The notes under the pieces are model-generated. The model was not told the origin of the DNA and did no database searches. It was given only the letters and a program-made list of their open reading frames with translations. A stretch of DNA of 64,000 bases, taken from NCBI GenBank assembly GCA_950295325.1, contig OX485807.1, positions 46,902,440 to 46,966,439 of the forward strand, written 5' to 3'. Shown piece after piece: positions 24,345 through 36,367 of this stretch; position 1 is the first letter of the stretch; each line of letters starts with the position of its first letter. This stretch comes from Polytrichum commune (taxonomy: Eukaryota; Streptophyta; Polytrichopsida; Polytrichales; Polytrichaceae). The translations under genes and the position numbers were made by a program.

Positions 24345-26537
24345 AGAAACAAAACAGAGCAAAGTCGCCACATATTTTACAGGGTCCCAAGTGCACAATT
24401 TGCTCTTCCTCTTCTGAAAGATAAAACAACAAATATTTCACACCTTCTGCTCCACATTTGATAGCACACACTGCACAAAGTTCACCAAGAAGTGCCACTG
24501 ATAGCCTTCTAATCTGGTATGGGGAACCAGCACAATGTGGATTCTAATCCCGCTTGAAGATAAGAAAAAGAGAGACAGTTTTCATAGATACACAGATGTC
24601 TAGCTTTTCTGCTCGTAAGATGCGTGCACCTTATGTGGTCGCTTGTCTTTTGTTGCAATTTGGGGTTTCAATTGGGCTTCAAGCACACATACAATGGTCA
24701 TGCTATGAACATTTTCATACCAAAAGTGATCATGATATTCCAAGCCCTAAAGGTCTTTGGTGGCTCATTTTCTTAATCGGACCACTATATTCAATTGATA
24801 TGTGGTTCAGTGAGGATCAAAGGGCAAGCATCAGAAAATCACATGTTTAAAAGAGATTGGACTACGTCTTCATATATCAATAACTACTCTGCACTCAATA
24901 GTGATCACAATCAAGAGGACCTAGGCATCCAATTAAGAAATCAACACACATGCACTTCCATCATCCATAACTAATTCAAGGGAGGTCTGATTTTTGCATA
25001 TGTTTCATTATAGATTTGCTAATGCAACACAAGTTTTGTTGTGTGAATTTAATTGGTAGAAGTTGGAGAGCATGAAAAACAAACCACATAACACTCACAT
25101 ACCTTAGTTGCACAACCTCGGAGCATGTGTCCACTTTCATTGTGGACCTTAATGCCAACACTTAAAAAGAGCAGATATACTATTGAGACTACTTCCAATT
25201 AGAGGAGCAGAGTCTTATTTTATGGCCTCTTTGAGAACACTTTCATATATATCCAACAGGTCCCACATAGGCCAATCATTTGTTTCCACACTTTCTGACA
25301 CCCAAGCAGACTCGCATAAATCCCAATCTAAGCACATGTGAACCTTCATCAATGCCCCCTACACATCCACTTTATGATTCACAAAATCTGCACTTTGATT
25401 GAAGACCATACCAACATGCAAACTCCAATCACAAATTTTGTCAAGAATATTCTTCCTCGTTCAAAAATGGCTAGCAGAGTGGGATTTCAACTCAACAATC
25501 AGATTGATCTATCAAGTAGAGGTGCCCACAATAGGCACAAATACCATGGCTTCTACCAGCTTGTAACAGAGAAGTCATCAACAACTCGCATCACCAAGCC
25601 AATTTTGGAGCTCTGCGTTGGGATCAAGTCTTTGTATCTTTGATGAACACATCACTGCCTGCTCATGCTTCAGAATAAAAATACAACAAATGAAACTTTG
25701 CTACATCGTCAAATGAGCCTCATCACTGGACACAGTTGTGATGCAATGAGTGACCGAGATACAGGCAGAACTGCCTAAAAGATTAGAGTGAAAGTACAAT
25801 AATGTGTTAAATCTACATGTAAACTTTGCATGGTTGACACATCACTCCTTCACAACTAGCCATGGTTGCAGATGCTCACTCATCTGCAACCGGTATGTCA
25901 CCAATATAACAGCTGCAAGATAAAGGGTTTTGTGATTGCAGAGAGGACATTGCATTTACTACCATGGATTGTTAGAAATCGTTAAAAATGTAAAAGCTGG
26001 CATACAAACATGTTGAGAAGATAACTGCATTTTAATTGGAAAATCCCCCCTCCATTGTAGTGAATGTGGACTAATAGAGTGCTGCAAAGTTGAGGAAAGT
26101 ACACAAACCATATTAGAGAATTGAATTTTCAAGAAAAAAAGAATCACAGAATCACGATTAGCCGCATCACATTTCTGCTAACCAGAAGCTTCCTATCATT
26201 TGGGATTAATCCCCGACCTGAAGTATCAAACCTGGCGACCCACAATGAAGACCCTACACTTCTTACATGTAACCGTCAGTTTGTCCCTGCAATTTTATGT
26301 GATTTCCCTGTACCAGCCTTGCTCAAGTAACAAAAGGAACATAGAGAGAAGGCAATCACGTGGACTTAGAGGTTAAGCTGATTGGAGCCAGGTTGCGTCC
26401 AATCTTGCAGAGTCGCTGCACATAGCTCAGGCAAAAGAAAAGTCTAAAAGGTAAAAGATGAAGGAGAAGAGAGTGTATACAGGAAAGGGAAAACTGCCTC
26501 AGCTGTTTTATGGAATGGGGCAAGAGAATAGACAGGC
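24345..26537. other. Intergenic region between OPA3-like (+) and GID8 (-) 3' ends
   Basis: The two genes converge here, so both 3' UTRs lie in this interval. Several short frames (for example 25338-25643 +) have no recognisable domain and no splice context. No mobile element was recognised. Confidence 0.5.
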
Positions 26538-29500
26538 TTATGTGACAGGCTCCTCAAGAGTTGCGTTCACCAGATCATTGATTCGAGGGTAAGAAGCTTT
26601 TTCATCCAGCTGGTTTTGAGCCCATATCAACATCTTCAGCAGACTTGGTAGCTTTGGATCTGCAAACCCAGATACAGAACATTGAGAACACAAGTAAAGA
26701 TTTTTGGAAACACAAGTTCAGTGGAGAAGGATTTTATGACAAAATACACGGCCAGAAGTGACATAAACATGCTCAGATGAGGTGGGGAATTCACCTTTCT
26801 CATGGCTCTGGCTAGTGAGAATGGCAGCATTGAGTTCGCTTGCTGTTTTTTGACGTTGTGCATTATCAAGAAGCTCTTTCACCTCTTTCACTGGACAACT
26901 TGCAGCATCATCAAATGCCAACAATGCAACTGTCCGTTCCAATTCCTCCAAAAATGCATGCTGAAAGTCAACAAATCCAAGTGAATCAACATCAATGTAC
27001 ATGCTATGAAGAGAGTCACAGCAATTGAACTAAAAAAGCTATAGGATCAGCAGCATGACAAAAACCTTAGCATCTACTATGAAGATAGACTCTAAACAGT
27101 TTCCATCTTTGCAATTATATGTTGACAAAAAAATCAAATACAGGTACATTAAATTAGGATAACCCTTTGTAAGAAATTCCTTACATTTTCTTCTCCACGA
27201 GGTGCTAGCTCTTCCTGAGCAAACTCTAAAGCTTCTTCAATTTTGCCGGCACGGATCAGCTCAATCAGTCGCTGCTGCTGCAAGTGGAAAAACAGCTGTG
27301 GATTTGTGTCGAGAATCTGTCATGGCAAATAAAGTAAGACAATTGTGAGGACAGCAGCTGACAAATACCACACTTCATCTCAAATGGGGATTCAGTTGTA
27401 AGAAAATCAGAAGTTCCTCAAAGCTACAAACTGAGAAGATCAGAAAGCACACCTAGAAGATAAAAACCAACTACATGCCACTACAGCCTCAAACTTTGGC
27501 TTCTTGAAGCTGCTACGTTACTTGTAAGAAGAGTCTGGAACCCATGGCGCAATCACCTTAACATGCAGAAGTGGTAGCCACACATTGGAAACTATTTATT
27601 GACTCACTTTTAAGATAAGTCTCTCAACTTCTCAACCTCTAACCAACATTCATAACCCTGCTCCTAACTCATGCAGCTCCATACCACAAACTTCTCTATA
27701 AGCACACCTCACCCATTGATCTTGCATTTGATTGGCTTCGTCAATAAAGACAAAGGGAGACAAAGGATACCTTCGTCCTCAACCTGCCTTTAAACTATAC
27801 ACCAATTTCTCACTGTAACTACAGGCTGAAGATGGTGAAACACTAACTCTGCCACCATCTGTGGTGGTGGGTGTAAATCGTGAGATGGACGGTACCTCCA
27901 TGGACACTTAGCCCTACTTAGTGATTTGGAATCTTACAATATGAGTTGGATGCACCCCACAATTTATTTTGCAAATTTCTCTACATTGGACAAATGCGGT
28001 GTATGTATTACGCTTGAACCATCAAAGAAATTGCAGGGAAGAGGGCAGTAAGAGAGCGAAGGATCCACACAAACCTCTGGATTCAGATCATTTACTTTCT
28101 CGATGGCATCTTCCACATGACCACATTGGACTGCCTTTCGCACAGCCATGCGATCAGTGATGGTGTTCAGGTCTATATCTGCTGTTCCTCGCTGAGGAAT
28201 CAAATGATGTGATGTTGCAAATATTTAGTTTATTCTGAATCAAGAGAGACCCTGCAAACTGTATGGTTACTGCTCTGAAGGCATTCTCTCCAGGAACTCA
28301 AGGCCTTTAACATGATAGTAAAACTGGCAAAAGACCAAATCACAATAAGACATCACTGCCATATTAGCTGTTGGATTTTTCTACTTTCTAGCTTATGTCT
28401 ATGGACATTGTGCATAGTTGAAAACAGCACCAACACTGCATCAGCCGGTTTGATCTTGTATATGCAAAGTGTAAGGATCAACAGCATAGTCAGATTCACA
28501 TTGCACAGGATACGTTGAGTTCCAGATTCAAGTTGGAACTTTTCAGCTGCCTCAACATAGCCTTCTGTAACCAAGAAGTTCATAACCAGCTTGTTCATAT
28601 CCTCTTTCCGTATCTTCACCTCGCTCAGCTTCTTTTCCCATTCTTCCTTTGTTATGACTTTCTTTGAGGATGACTGAAACATGCCAACAAGAGACTGCTC
28701 TTTTAGAAAATTAACTTAAACCAAGCTACGAGCAAATCAAAAAGTGTAAGCAATACAGATTCTTCGCCACTCATGGAGAAATGCCCCATCAGAACATGTA
28801 AAGGTTTCAAATCAGTGACATTACTTCCTGGAACATGCTCTCAAATCTCTCCTAGCTTAAAACAGATTCGTGATAAAATCTTAATTCCATCCTGGAGAAT
28901 GTTAGTATATTTTTATCAAATTCTCATGTATTCAATGGCCTGGTGGTGGGATAGATAGAACTGCAATTCGTTCTGTCAATTAGGTACATCCAAGCCTTCC
29001 TCCAGCACATGCCCCAAAAGAGACGGTACACTTTTTCCAGGTGCAATGAACCCTTAGAGCAAACATCATCCGTCCACGTGATTGATGCGCAGACTACACA
29101 AATTAGACGTACTATTTGACCTCCCTCTTGCATCTTCACGAATACACTACGAAAAAAGATTCCAGGAGACAGATAGGACAAATTGTTGCAGATCCGAAGT
29201 AACAACGTCTACACGACGATCTTAAGAAATGTGTTCTAAAAAGCTTACCAAGACCTAGAAAACGAAACTCAGGTGTATTTAGGGCGATGAAAAACTTTTA
29301 CTGCAAATGCAAATGCACGAGGCATTGCAAAATCTCTGATACAGGGAGTAGTCGACCTACACTACACTTCAAGAGAGATCCAGTATGAGGAGGTAATCAA
29401 ATGGTTCCTATAAAGATACTTTAAAAAAAAGGGAGCTGAACATCTGTTTCGATAGACTGAAAGTGGCTTCCATATGTCGTAGGGAAGGCAGATGGTGCAT

Positions 29501-29898
29501 TTTGATTTGGTGAGACTCTAAGCATCTCCTCTTTCCACGTGAGGTATAGATGACCGCCTACCTTCGGGAAGCTCGCACTGGCCCTCATTGATTCTGTATT
29601 CCCGATCGTGCGGCCTTTTGGATCCTCAACACAGAAAACTCCAATCCTTGCCCCTAACCTAACCAGAAATTCTGACACCTCGGCACTGATTACTGCGGCT
29701 TCGCTTCAATCAATTCAGGAACTGCGGGACGAGAGTGATGTTCCTGTTTAGACTCCGCTCATATTCCGATGTACTTCTTCTCGGAAAAGTATTGAATAAA
29801 TATCTGTAAAGTATGATGTGACAATGAATGCGAACAGAGAGCCACCGGGGAAAGAAGAGGAGGGAAAGAAAGGGACGCCATACCTCGCCTTTTCCCAT
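26538..29898 (-). CDS. GID8: GID8-like LisH/CTLH protein of the GID/CTLH ubiquitin ligase
   Basis: Six coding exons on the minus strand: 29898-29884, 28673-28514, 28187-28075, 27316-27185, 26960-26795 and 26659-26538. All junctions are GT-AG and the frame is kept, giving about 235 residues, close to plant GID8 homologues. Exon 2 carries the LisH motif ([20 protein letters not shown]). Exons 3-4 carry the CTLH part ([20 protein letters not shown] and [18 protein letters not shown]). Exons 5-6 carry the CRA part, with [13 protein letters not shown] and [17 protein letters not shown] near the end. In yeast and animals this subunit is a scaffold of the multi-subunit GID/CTLH RING E3 ligase; the same role is inferred here. 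The start is the least certain part: the first exon codes only MGKGE before a 1210-bp intron, and an in-frame ATG upstream at 29970 would add 24 residues. Confidence 0.92.
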
Positions 29899-31371
29899 GG
29901 CTAGAAGTTTGCTTTGAGACTTCCCCTTTTCTCTCTCCCAGGATTCACCTCTGGTGCTACCTACACACAAATTTCACTGTTCCACGAGGGCGCAACTGGT
30001 GAGCTAGACATTTGACACCATTTCATTCAGCAAATTCAGCAACATCCGCGGAATTTGGCGGTGAATCCTACCCTTAGGTCATGCTACAGTAGCCAAAATT
30101 ATCCAAAGTACACACGCATGTTCCACAAACGCACTGTGCTTCAAATATCATGACAGGGCACGAGGACCTTAACTTAAATGAGGGCAGATTGGAAACAAAC
30201 AATATTACAAGAATCAGGCCATACAGTGATGGCTACTGAGTCACTCGAACCAGTGGGTTGAACTAAGTAATTCATTGACAAGACACATTTCGATGACCTA
30301 TCTCGCAACCGATGGACAAACATAAGGAAATAGTAAGTGGCTCAGGGAGGAGGTTCTTGATGAGCCTTCGACGACATCTAATCAAAGGATGCAATAATAA
30401 GCACACACAACAGAACGCCATGCTTGCATGGAAAGCATATACAGAGGAGATAGATAGGGCTAGTAGCAAACCATTTACAACATCCACCTTCTGCTGCTGA
30501 ACCTTGAAAGACAGAGAAGAAGACAGACTACATCAAAGACGCGGAGGGCAGAACAGCGACGGATGCATTCACACGGTGACACATCCTACATGCTTTGATC
30601 ATCAGAATTTCGCAAAGAACGGGCGCAACCGATGCCGCAAGTTCGGGGGCGGGATACCACTCCACACACACCTGCGTCCCTCTGCGTCCCTCTGCGTCTC
30701 TCTTCTTCTCTCTCTCTCTCTCACCAGACCGCACGACACAGGCGCGACAGCAACGACAACAACGATAACTCCAAGCCTGGAGTGCAGGGGACAACTTCCG
30801 TTACTGAGAGACACACACTCATCGGAAAATGAAAAGAAGAGGCTCTAGCGACGCGCCACTCGCAGGCACATACATAACTGCATGTCGGAGGCGCTGCTTC
30901 ACTCTGCACAAAAGAGTGAGATGCTTTCAAAAAGAGCGAAAGACAGAGGGACTCGAAAGTTTGGCCAAAGGACGATGTAGAGTGCACCAAAAGGCTCGAG
31001 CAGCGGCTCAAACGAAGCAGCTGCTTGCGGGGAAGAACGAAGAGACAAGGGTTTGGCCAAAAGAAAGGCTCTAGCGGACGCAGAGAGACGGCAATTTGGG
31101 GCTGCCGGTGTGGGCAATAGATCACCAACGATGCCCGTCACGCAACCGAAGGCGTCCACACCCCCTGCCATATATCGCGTGCCGGGTGGCATTCGCGGGT
31201 CGAGTGTCAACATCGCGGGTCACCCGCGAGGTCAAGGCTCCCAGACCAAGTCGGAGAGACCGAAATCCAGCATTCGTGATTCGGTTTCCAAATCCCGGGC
31301 CGGGTCCCGGTTGCATAACATCATACGTGTGCTGAGGCATAGCAGGTAATATTAAAATTGTTGCCACGTGG
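29899..31371. other. GID8 upstream region, GC-rich
   Basis: Contains the likely promoter and leader of the minus-strand GID8 gene. GC content is clearly above that of the repeat arms at about 30500-31320. CTCTCTCT and CTGCGTCCCT runs lie at 30670-30722. A GCGGGTCACCCGCG palindrome lies at 31218-31231. Overlapping frames on both strands here are best explained by GC-rich composition; none has a recognisable domain. Confidence 0.45.
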
Positions 31372-31836
31372 ATGAGGGGGACCCTTCAACATGATAGTTT
31401 CTTGGATAAGTTAGGTTTATCCCATTCAAGCAAGCCTTTATCACTAAGGATTGGAACTCAAGTCCACCTCACCAAATTGAAACCAGATTGCCTTCATCTC
31501 AAAGACCTTTTCAAGTATGAATGTGAATTTTATTTAAAGCAACCATTGACATCACCCCAACGGAAAATCATTGATGCTTATCGCACCTCAAATCACAGTC
31601 TTATCATCCCAATCTATAGAGATAATAGATTATGTTGTTTTTGTTCTTACAATGTAGTTGAAAAGGAGGCACATTTTGTGTTGGTATCCCTCTACAACTC
31701 CATCATATATATGTTCCTTTCACTATTTCAAAATGTAGTACTCGACAGTCTCAAGTTTTTCTTCCAAATGAACCATCAAGTTGAAATAGCCTCTATCTCA
31801 CAGAGACCACTGTACTCCATTACTCCACAGAATTAA
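31372..31836 (+). pseudogene. Non-LTR retrotransposon (LINE) reverse-transcriptase C-terminal fragment
   Basis: An uninterrupted 154-codon frame shows the pattern found after the palm domain in LINE polymerases. It has a basic/hydrophobic segment, NRLCCFCSYNVVEKEAHFVL (a zinc-binding C-x2-C...H type motif as in the zf-RVT region), then LYNSI and LFQNVVLDSLKFFFQ. The Cys usually found shortly after the HFVL motif is missing. The catalytic part of the enzyme is absent, so it is a truncated relic, sitting opposite in strand to both neighbouring host genes. Confidence 0.6.
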
Positions 31837-34065
31837 CCTTTAAGCCACCATCTTGATTTACTTCCGTTCCAATATGATCTTTGGCTCTCTGGACTTTAAA
31901 AATCAATCTCATTCCAGTTCATCATAGGGGGGTATCAATCCTATTGTTGCTGTTAGGGGAACTCTATGATTGACTTACTAGAACACTACATAGAAAGAAT
32001 TGAACTAACATCAAAATAAATCAGAAACAAGAGACCTCAAATTTAGAATGAGAAAAACCAAAAGTAACATGGGAAGGCTAGAGAGGTTTCTTAACACCCG
32101 ATGTACACACAAATTATACAAACGCTGTCTTCACTAGACAGCCTCTGCTTATTTAATCATCGATTGATTTGTTCTACTAAGCTATAGGCATTACAATCTT
32201 ACTGACTTGCAATCTTCCACTTTGATGCTTATCATGCTCTTCACCCCCTATATGCACCACCTCGCCAAGTATGTGTACCAAAACCAATAGCACACCTGGG
32301 TAGTTTCAACCAGTTCATGCTATGTTGCAGCACACAAAATGTTATGGTCATTCTCTGCAGACGCTTTCAAATTGATCCGTACCCCTTCTTGACCAACATG
32401 GAAGGTAATCAATATCAACTATCCTTTGTCAGGATGTCAAGGAGAAGACCCTCTGAAAGGTTGAGTCATCAAAATCAACATGAACTAGGAACAACACACG
32501 TGATCACAACAAGTGCACAAAATGAAGACTGCAAAGATATGCATATCCAGAGCCATAGAGATGATTGCACTGCAAGGAATTGCAGTATCGACTGCACACT
32601 AAAGATGTGCAGTGTACAACTTACTAATAGTCTATTCACAAGCCATTTTATACCAGCACCCCCTAGCACCAAAAGAATATAGAAGCAGTCCACCTTTGGT
32701 TGTTCCCAAAAGGGGTATAAGCAAAGCAGAGGCAGAGGACTCTGCAGCTTTGGTGACACTACTTGCAGCTATGACGATCCTTGCAAAATCAGCAACAACT
32801 AAGTCCCTAGCCCACAAATTGACACAAACCACTGGTACATGCCCTTGCAGTTCAAATGTTGAAAGCATGGCACAGAGTGTAATGTGTGATCATGAAACAT
32901 GAATAACAAGGTGACAACCACCTACATTTCTCCGATACTAGTAGATAATTATGCCACTGGCCCAAGTGCCTAGCCTCCCTTTTCAAGCACCTTATTTGCA
33001 GTCCAGGAAAGCAATTTCCAAACAGTATCAAGATAACAAGCTTGAAATGATACCATGTCAATTAAAACCACTCTGATCCTAGGTGCACATCCCCAACTTG
33101 CACTGTGGTTTCAGCAGCTTCAGCTATAAAGATTGCACCCAATAACACTCTGCAGGTCGCACATTCATCACGGTGCTTACTAGTCCCTACTACTCAGATC
33201 ATGTTGTAGGTGTTCTACAACAATGCTCTGGAATAACACCTACCATGGATATCAATCCAATTAAAAATTGGCGGAAAGGGGGGGGGGGGATGCAAACATG
33301 TAATATACATTAGTAACAAGATGTTCACATCTCAACCATCAGAATGGTCCCCCGAGTCCTACTGAAATTACTATACAATGGAATAGCAGCCTCACCAACA
33401 TGCACACCTGATAATGGATGGAAATAAATCTGAAGGTTGCCAACCAATTTTAACCCTCCCTCTGTCCCCCTTTCAACTATCTAGGAAGCCTCCCATTCAG
33501 GAAGACCACCACAACACTCTCTCCTTTTCCCTGTGCTTGTCTTGCAGCCTACAAGCCCAGACATAAAATGCCACAACAGGTAGTCAGCACCCGTATTTCA
33601 CTTGTTGGTTGCAACAAGTTACACAGGATGATCCATAACTAACACTGTCGAATATCCAAAATACAATAACTACCAGGTGTGAACATCCAGAGCCACTCCT
33701 CTTACTGGATGTCTGGCTACCTGGGCCTCACTTTGGAGAACTATTTCAAGGCACTCTTTAAGTCACCTACATTGAGGTTGCCCCGAAAGTCCTCCAATCT
33801 GCAGATTAAAACTGCAATTATGTCCTAAACAATCCTTCCAGCTCCCAATCCGCTTATCAGCTGCTTGAAAGAACTGTCTCTCCATCTTACGAAGTTCCCT
33901 AAAGCTCAGAATGTGAACCCTGCAATTGCCAAATGTAGAAATACTTAGACCACACATTCAAAAATTTAGCAAATAAGGTAATGAACTTCACCTACAATAT
34001 TGATTCACCTCTCCACCCAGGCACAAAAGAATCAAGACATCAGACTATTCAAAGACATCAATTCT
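31837..34065. other. Region downstream of the STOP1-like gene
   Basis: No gene recognised. Frames at 32317-32682 (+) and 32475-32759 (-) overlap each other and show no domain. A run of G lies at about 33280-33291. The part nearest 34 kb should include the 3' UTR, and possibly a tiny terminal coding exon, of the STOP1-like gene (see its entry). Confidence 0.5.
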
Positions 34066-36351
34066 CTATTTTCTGGAGGAGCAAGATAGTAGAAAGGCAC
34101 AATTACCAGATAGACTTGGACCTCCTTCATCAGAAAGTGTTAAGCCCCCACTGCCACCCCTTGACCCCATACCAAGACCCATTCCAAGGCCGTTGTCTCC
34201 ACCCACACCAGACCCTCCATTTGACCCAAAGTTCTCCACATTCCCCGACCCTGATAAAAATCCACCTCCATGACTATTACCTGACCCAAAAGCTCCTTCC
34301 AATGGAGACCCTTGGTGGTCAATTCCATTACCACCACCCTCCATCTCATGTAGAGGCATTGCAGGAGTGTGACCAGCAAATAAACCGATGTGCCCAAACA
34401 ATTTGTCCTTCCGAGAAAATGTGGTGCCACAGGAACACTGCCACTTGTCACGACCACAGTGCTTCTCATGAGTCTTCAAGTCTGCAACCACTGAAAACTT
34501 CTTTGACTTGCATTTCTGGCATGTGAGCACCTTTGGGCAATGGCTGCGACGATAGTGATTCTTCACACACAGCATGGTCTTCAAAGGCTGGAACTTGCGA
34601 TGCTTCTTGTTCCTCTTGCACCCCACATGAGGACAAGAGTAACGACGTGAACGGATCACAGTTGTATCCTGAGCTGCCCTATCAGGTCGGGCAAGCGCTG
34701 CTGCAGTTTTGTACTCATCACCATGACCACGCATATGCATCCTCAAGTTGGCATCCCTCTTGAAACCCTTCCCACAAATCTCACAGAAGTGTGTATGTTC
34801 AGCCAGGATCTCCATGGCATCCATCTCCACCAAGTCAAATGAACCAGGAGGCAAGGCCTCTCCATCGCTATCATCATCATCAGCACGTGAGTCAAGCTCG
34901 TGGTCATCAAGGCCTGAGTTCATTGGACCTCCATCAGGTGCTACAAAATTGTTTGGATCCCCACTTGCTCCAAAAGAAGTCCCCATTACATTGGATGTAC
35001 CACTTCCTACTCCGTTTCCTCTGCTTCTTCCACCTACAATGTTTTCAAAGTTCTTCCCTCCACCACCCACCTGATTGCGGAGTGCAGAATTACTCCCACT
35101 CCCATTCCCACCCCGATGTTGCCCACTTGCATTTTGTTGCCCTGAAGCTTCTCCATCGTTGTTCATTCCAGAAAACCCAGGACCTCCTCCAGTGGGAAAA
35201 CCAAGACCACAGTTGCCAGGAGCAACCCCTCCTCCGTTGCCACCTTCCACAGGCCCAGGAATTCCTCCTGACGAATTAAAGTTGGGTCTCACTGAGTTTC
35301 CCAACACAGGATTCCGGTTCTGGTTTACAGGAAGCACACTGTTCATCCCACTTTGTTGAAAGATATTCAATCCGGGATTCACAGCTGCCTGGAGAAGTTG
35401 GCTGAGAGGCAGCTCTGTTGGCGGCTGGCTTACCTGATTCACCACCTGGCTAGAGAACTGCTGTGGTAAGAACCCACTAGCTGCCAATGCAAGCTGGGAA
35501 ATGATACTCACTACAGCTGCACTTGCTGCTTGCTGCTGTGCAATGACCACATTGATGTCACTCTGGCAATGGGCAGTCTGGGAGATAAGTGGCACCAGTG
35601 CCTGCAGTTGTTGTATCTTGTGCTGAAGCATCGATAGATGGTTCATGATGCCTTGGACGTTTTTATCCACCATGGACTGGCTTGTTATATTCTCTCCAAA
35701 ATTCTGATTTCCCATCTGACTCAAAAATTGCTGTTGGTTAAAGTTCACCCCAGCATTTCCTTGCTGAGACTGTTGCAACATGCCCCCTTCACCACCTCTG
35801 CCCCCTCCATTCACATGGTTTTCACCACCATTATTTGCAACCATCTTTGAGAGTTGCTGCCATGAATCATGCGATTGTTGGTGATTCTGATGTGAATGAC
35901 CTTGTCCCTGAACAGAAAGAGTGGAACTTAATCAACAAATGATGGATGTGTATTTTCTTCAACACCATGGCATTTTGAATCATCACAGCCAAAGAGATAC
36001 ACAAAGCAATGGTTTTTTTTTTTTCTGATGTTCTGTGAAGATGAATGAAAGCATCAGGCACAAACAATGTCAGCCAAGGATCAGAATCACTTTTTTAGCC
36101 ACATAATATAACTAAACAGCCAAGAGTCCCTAGGATGGCAAGCTAACCTGGGTATTGACACCCAAGGCAAATCCAAGTGAGGATGAATGCACGGCCTGAT
36201 TTTGATTCTGATTCTGATTCTGATTTTGTTGCTGCTGCATGGAGGCCGAAAACTGTTTGAGTTGCTGACCAAGAAGAGAGAAATTTGCTGCACTGCTTGA
36301 TGAGGACTCTTTGCGAGGACTGGCCGGTGATTGCTGATTTCCACCCTGCAT
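34066..36351 (-). CDS. STOP1: STOP1-like C2H2 zinc-finger transcription factor
   Basis: Two coding exons, 36351-36148 and 35907-34066 (GT-AG, phase 0), give about 681 residues. STOP1-type factors act in the nucleus and control acid (proton) and aluminium tolerance genes in plants. Four zinc-finger regions lie at about residues 440-590: [20 protein letters not shown]; then [19 protein letters not shown] with NHYRRSHC; then [20 protein letters not shown]; then [20 protein letters not shown] followed by AGHTPA. These match the family closely, including LPPGS(F/Y) and the ILAEHTHFC lead-in. The N-terminal half is unusual: a Gln/Asn repeat at residues 39-52 and long Gly/Asn-rich stretches on both sides of the fingers make it longer than Arabidopsis STOP1 (about 500). 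A GT donor at 34107/34106 could instead splice to a short terminal exon near 33919, ending after about four residues. An acceptor at 36369 just before the ATG implies an intron in the leader. Confidence 0.9.
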
Positions 36352-36367
36352 CTTGCTAACAGTATCA

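Noticed and set aside
30504-31349. Overlapping ORFs on both strands near 30.5-31.3 kb
   Set aside because: GC-rich composition keeps several frames open; none has a domain or splice pattern, and the region is the GID8 promoter side.
33981-35359. Long plus-strand ORFs opposite the STOP1-like gene
   Set aside because: They are antisense shadows of the low-complexity STOP1 coding exon.
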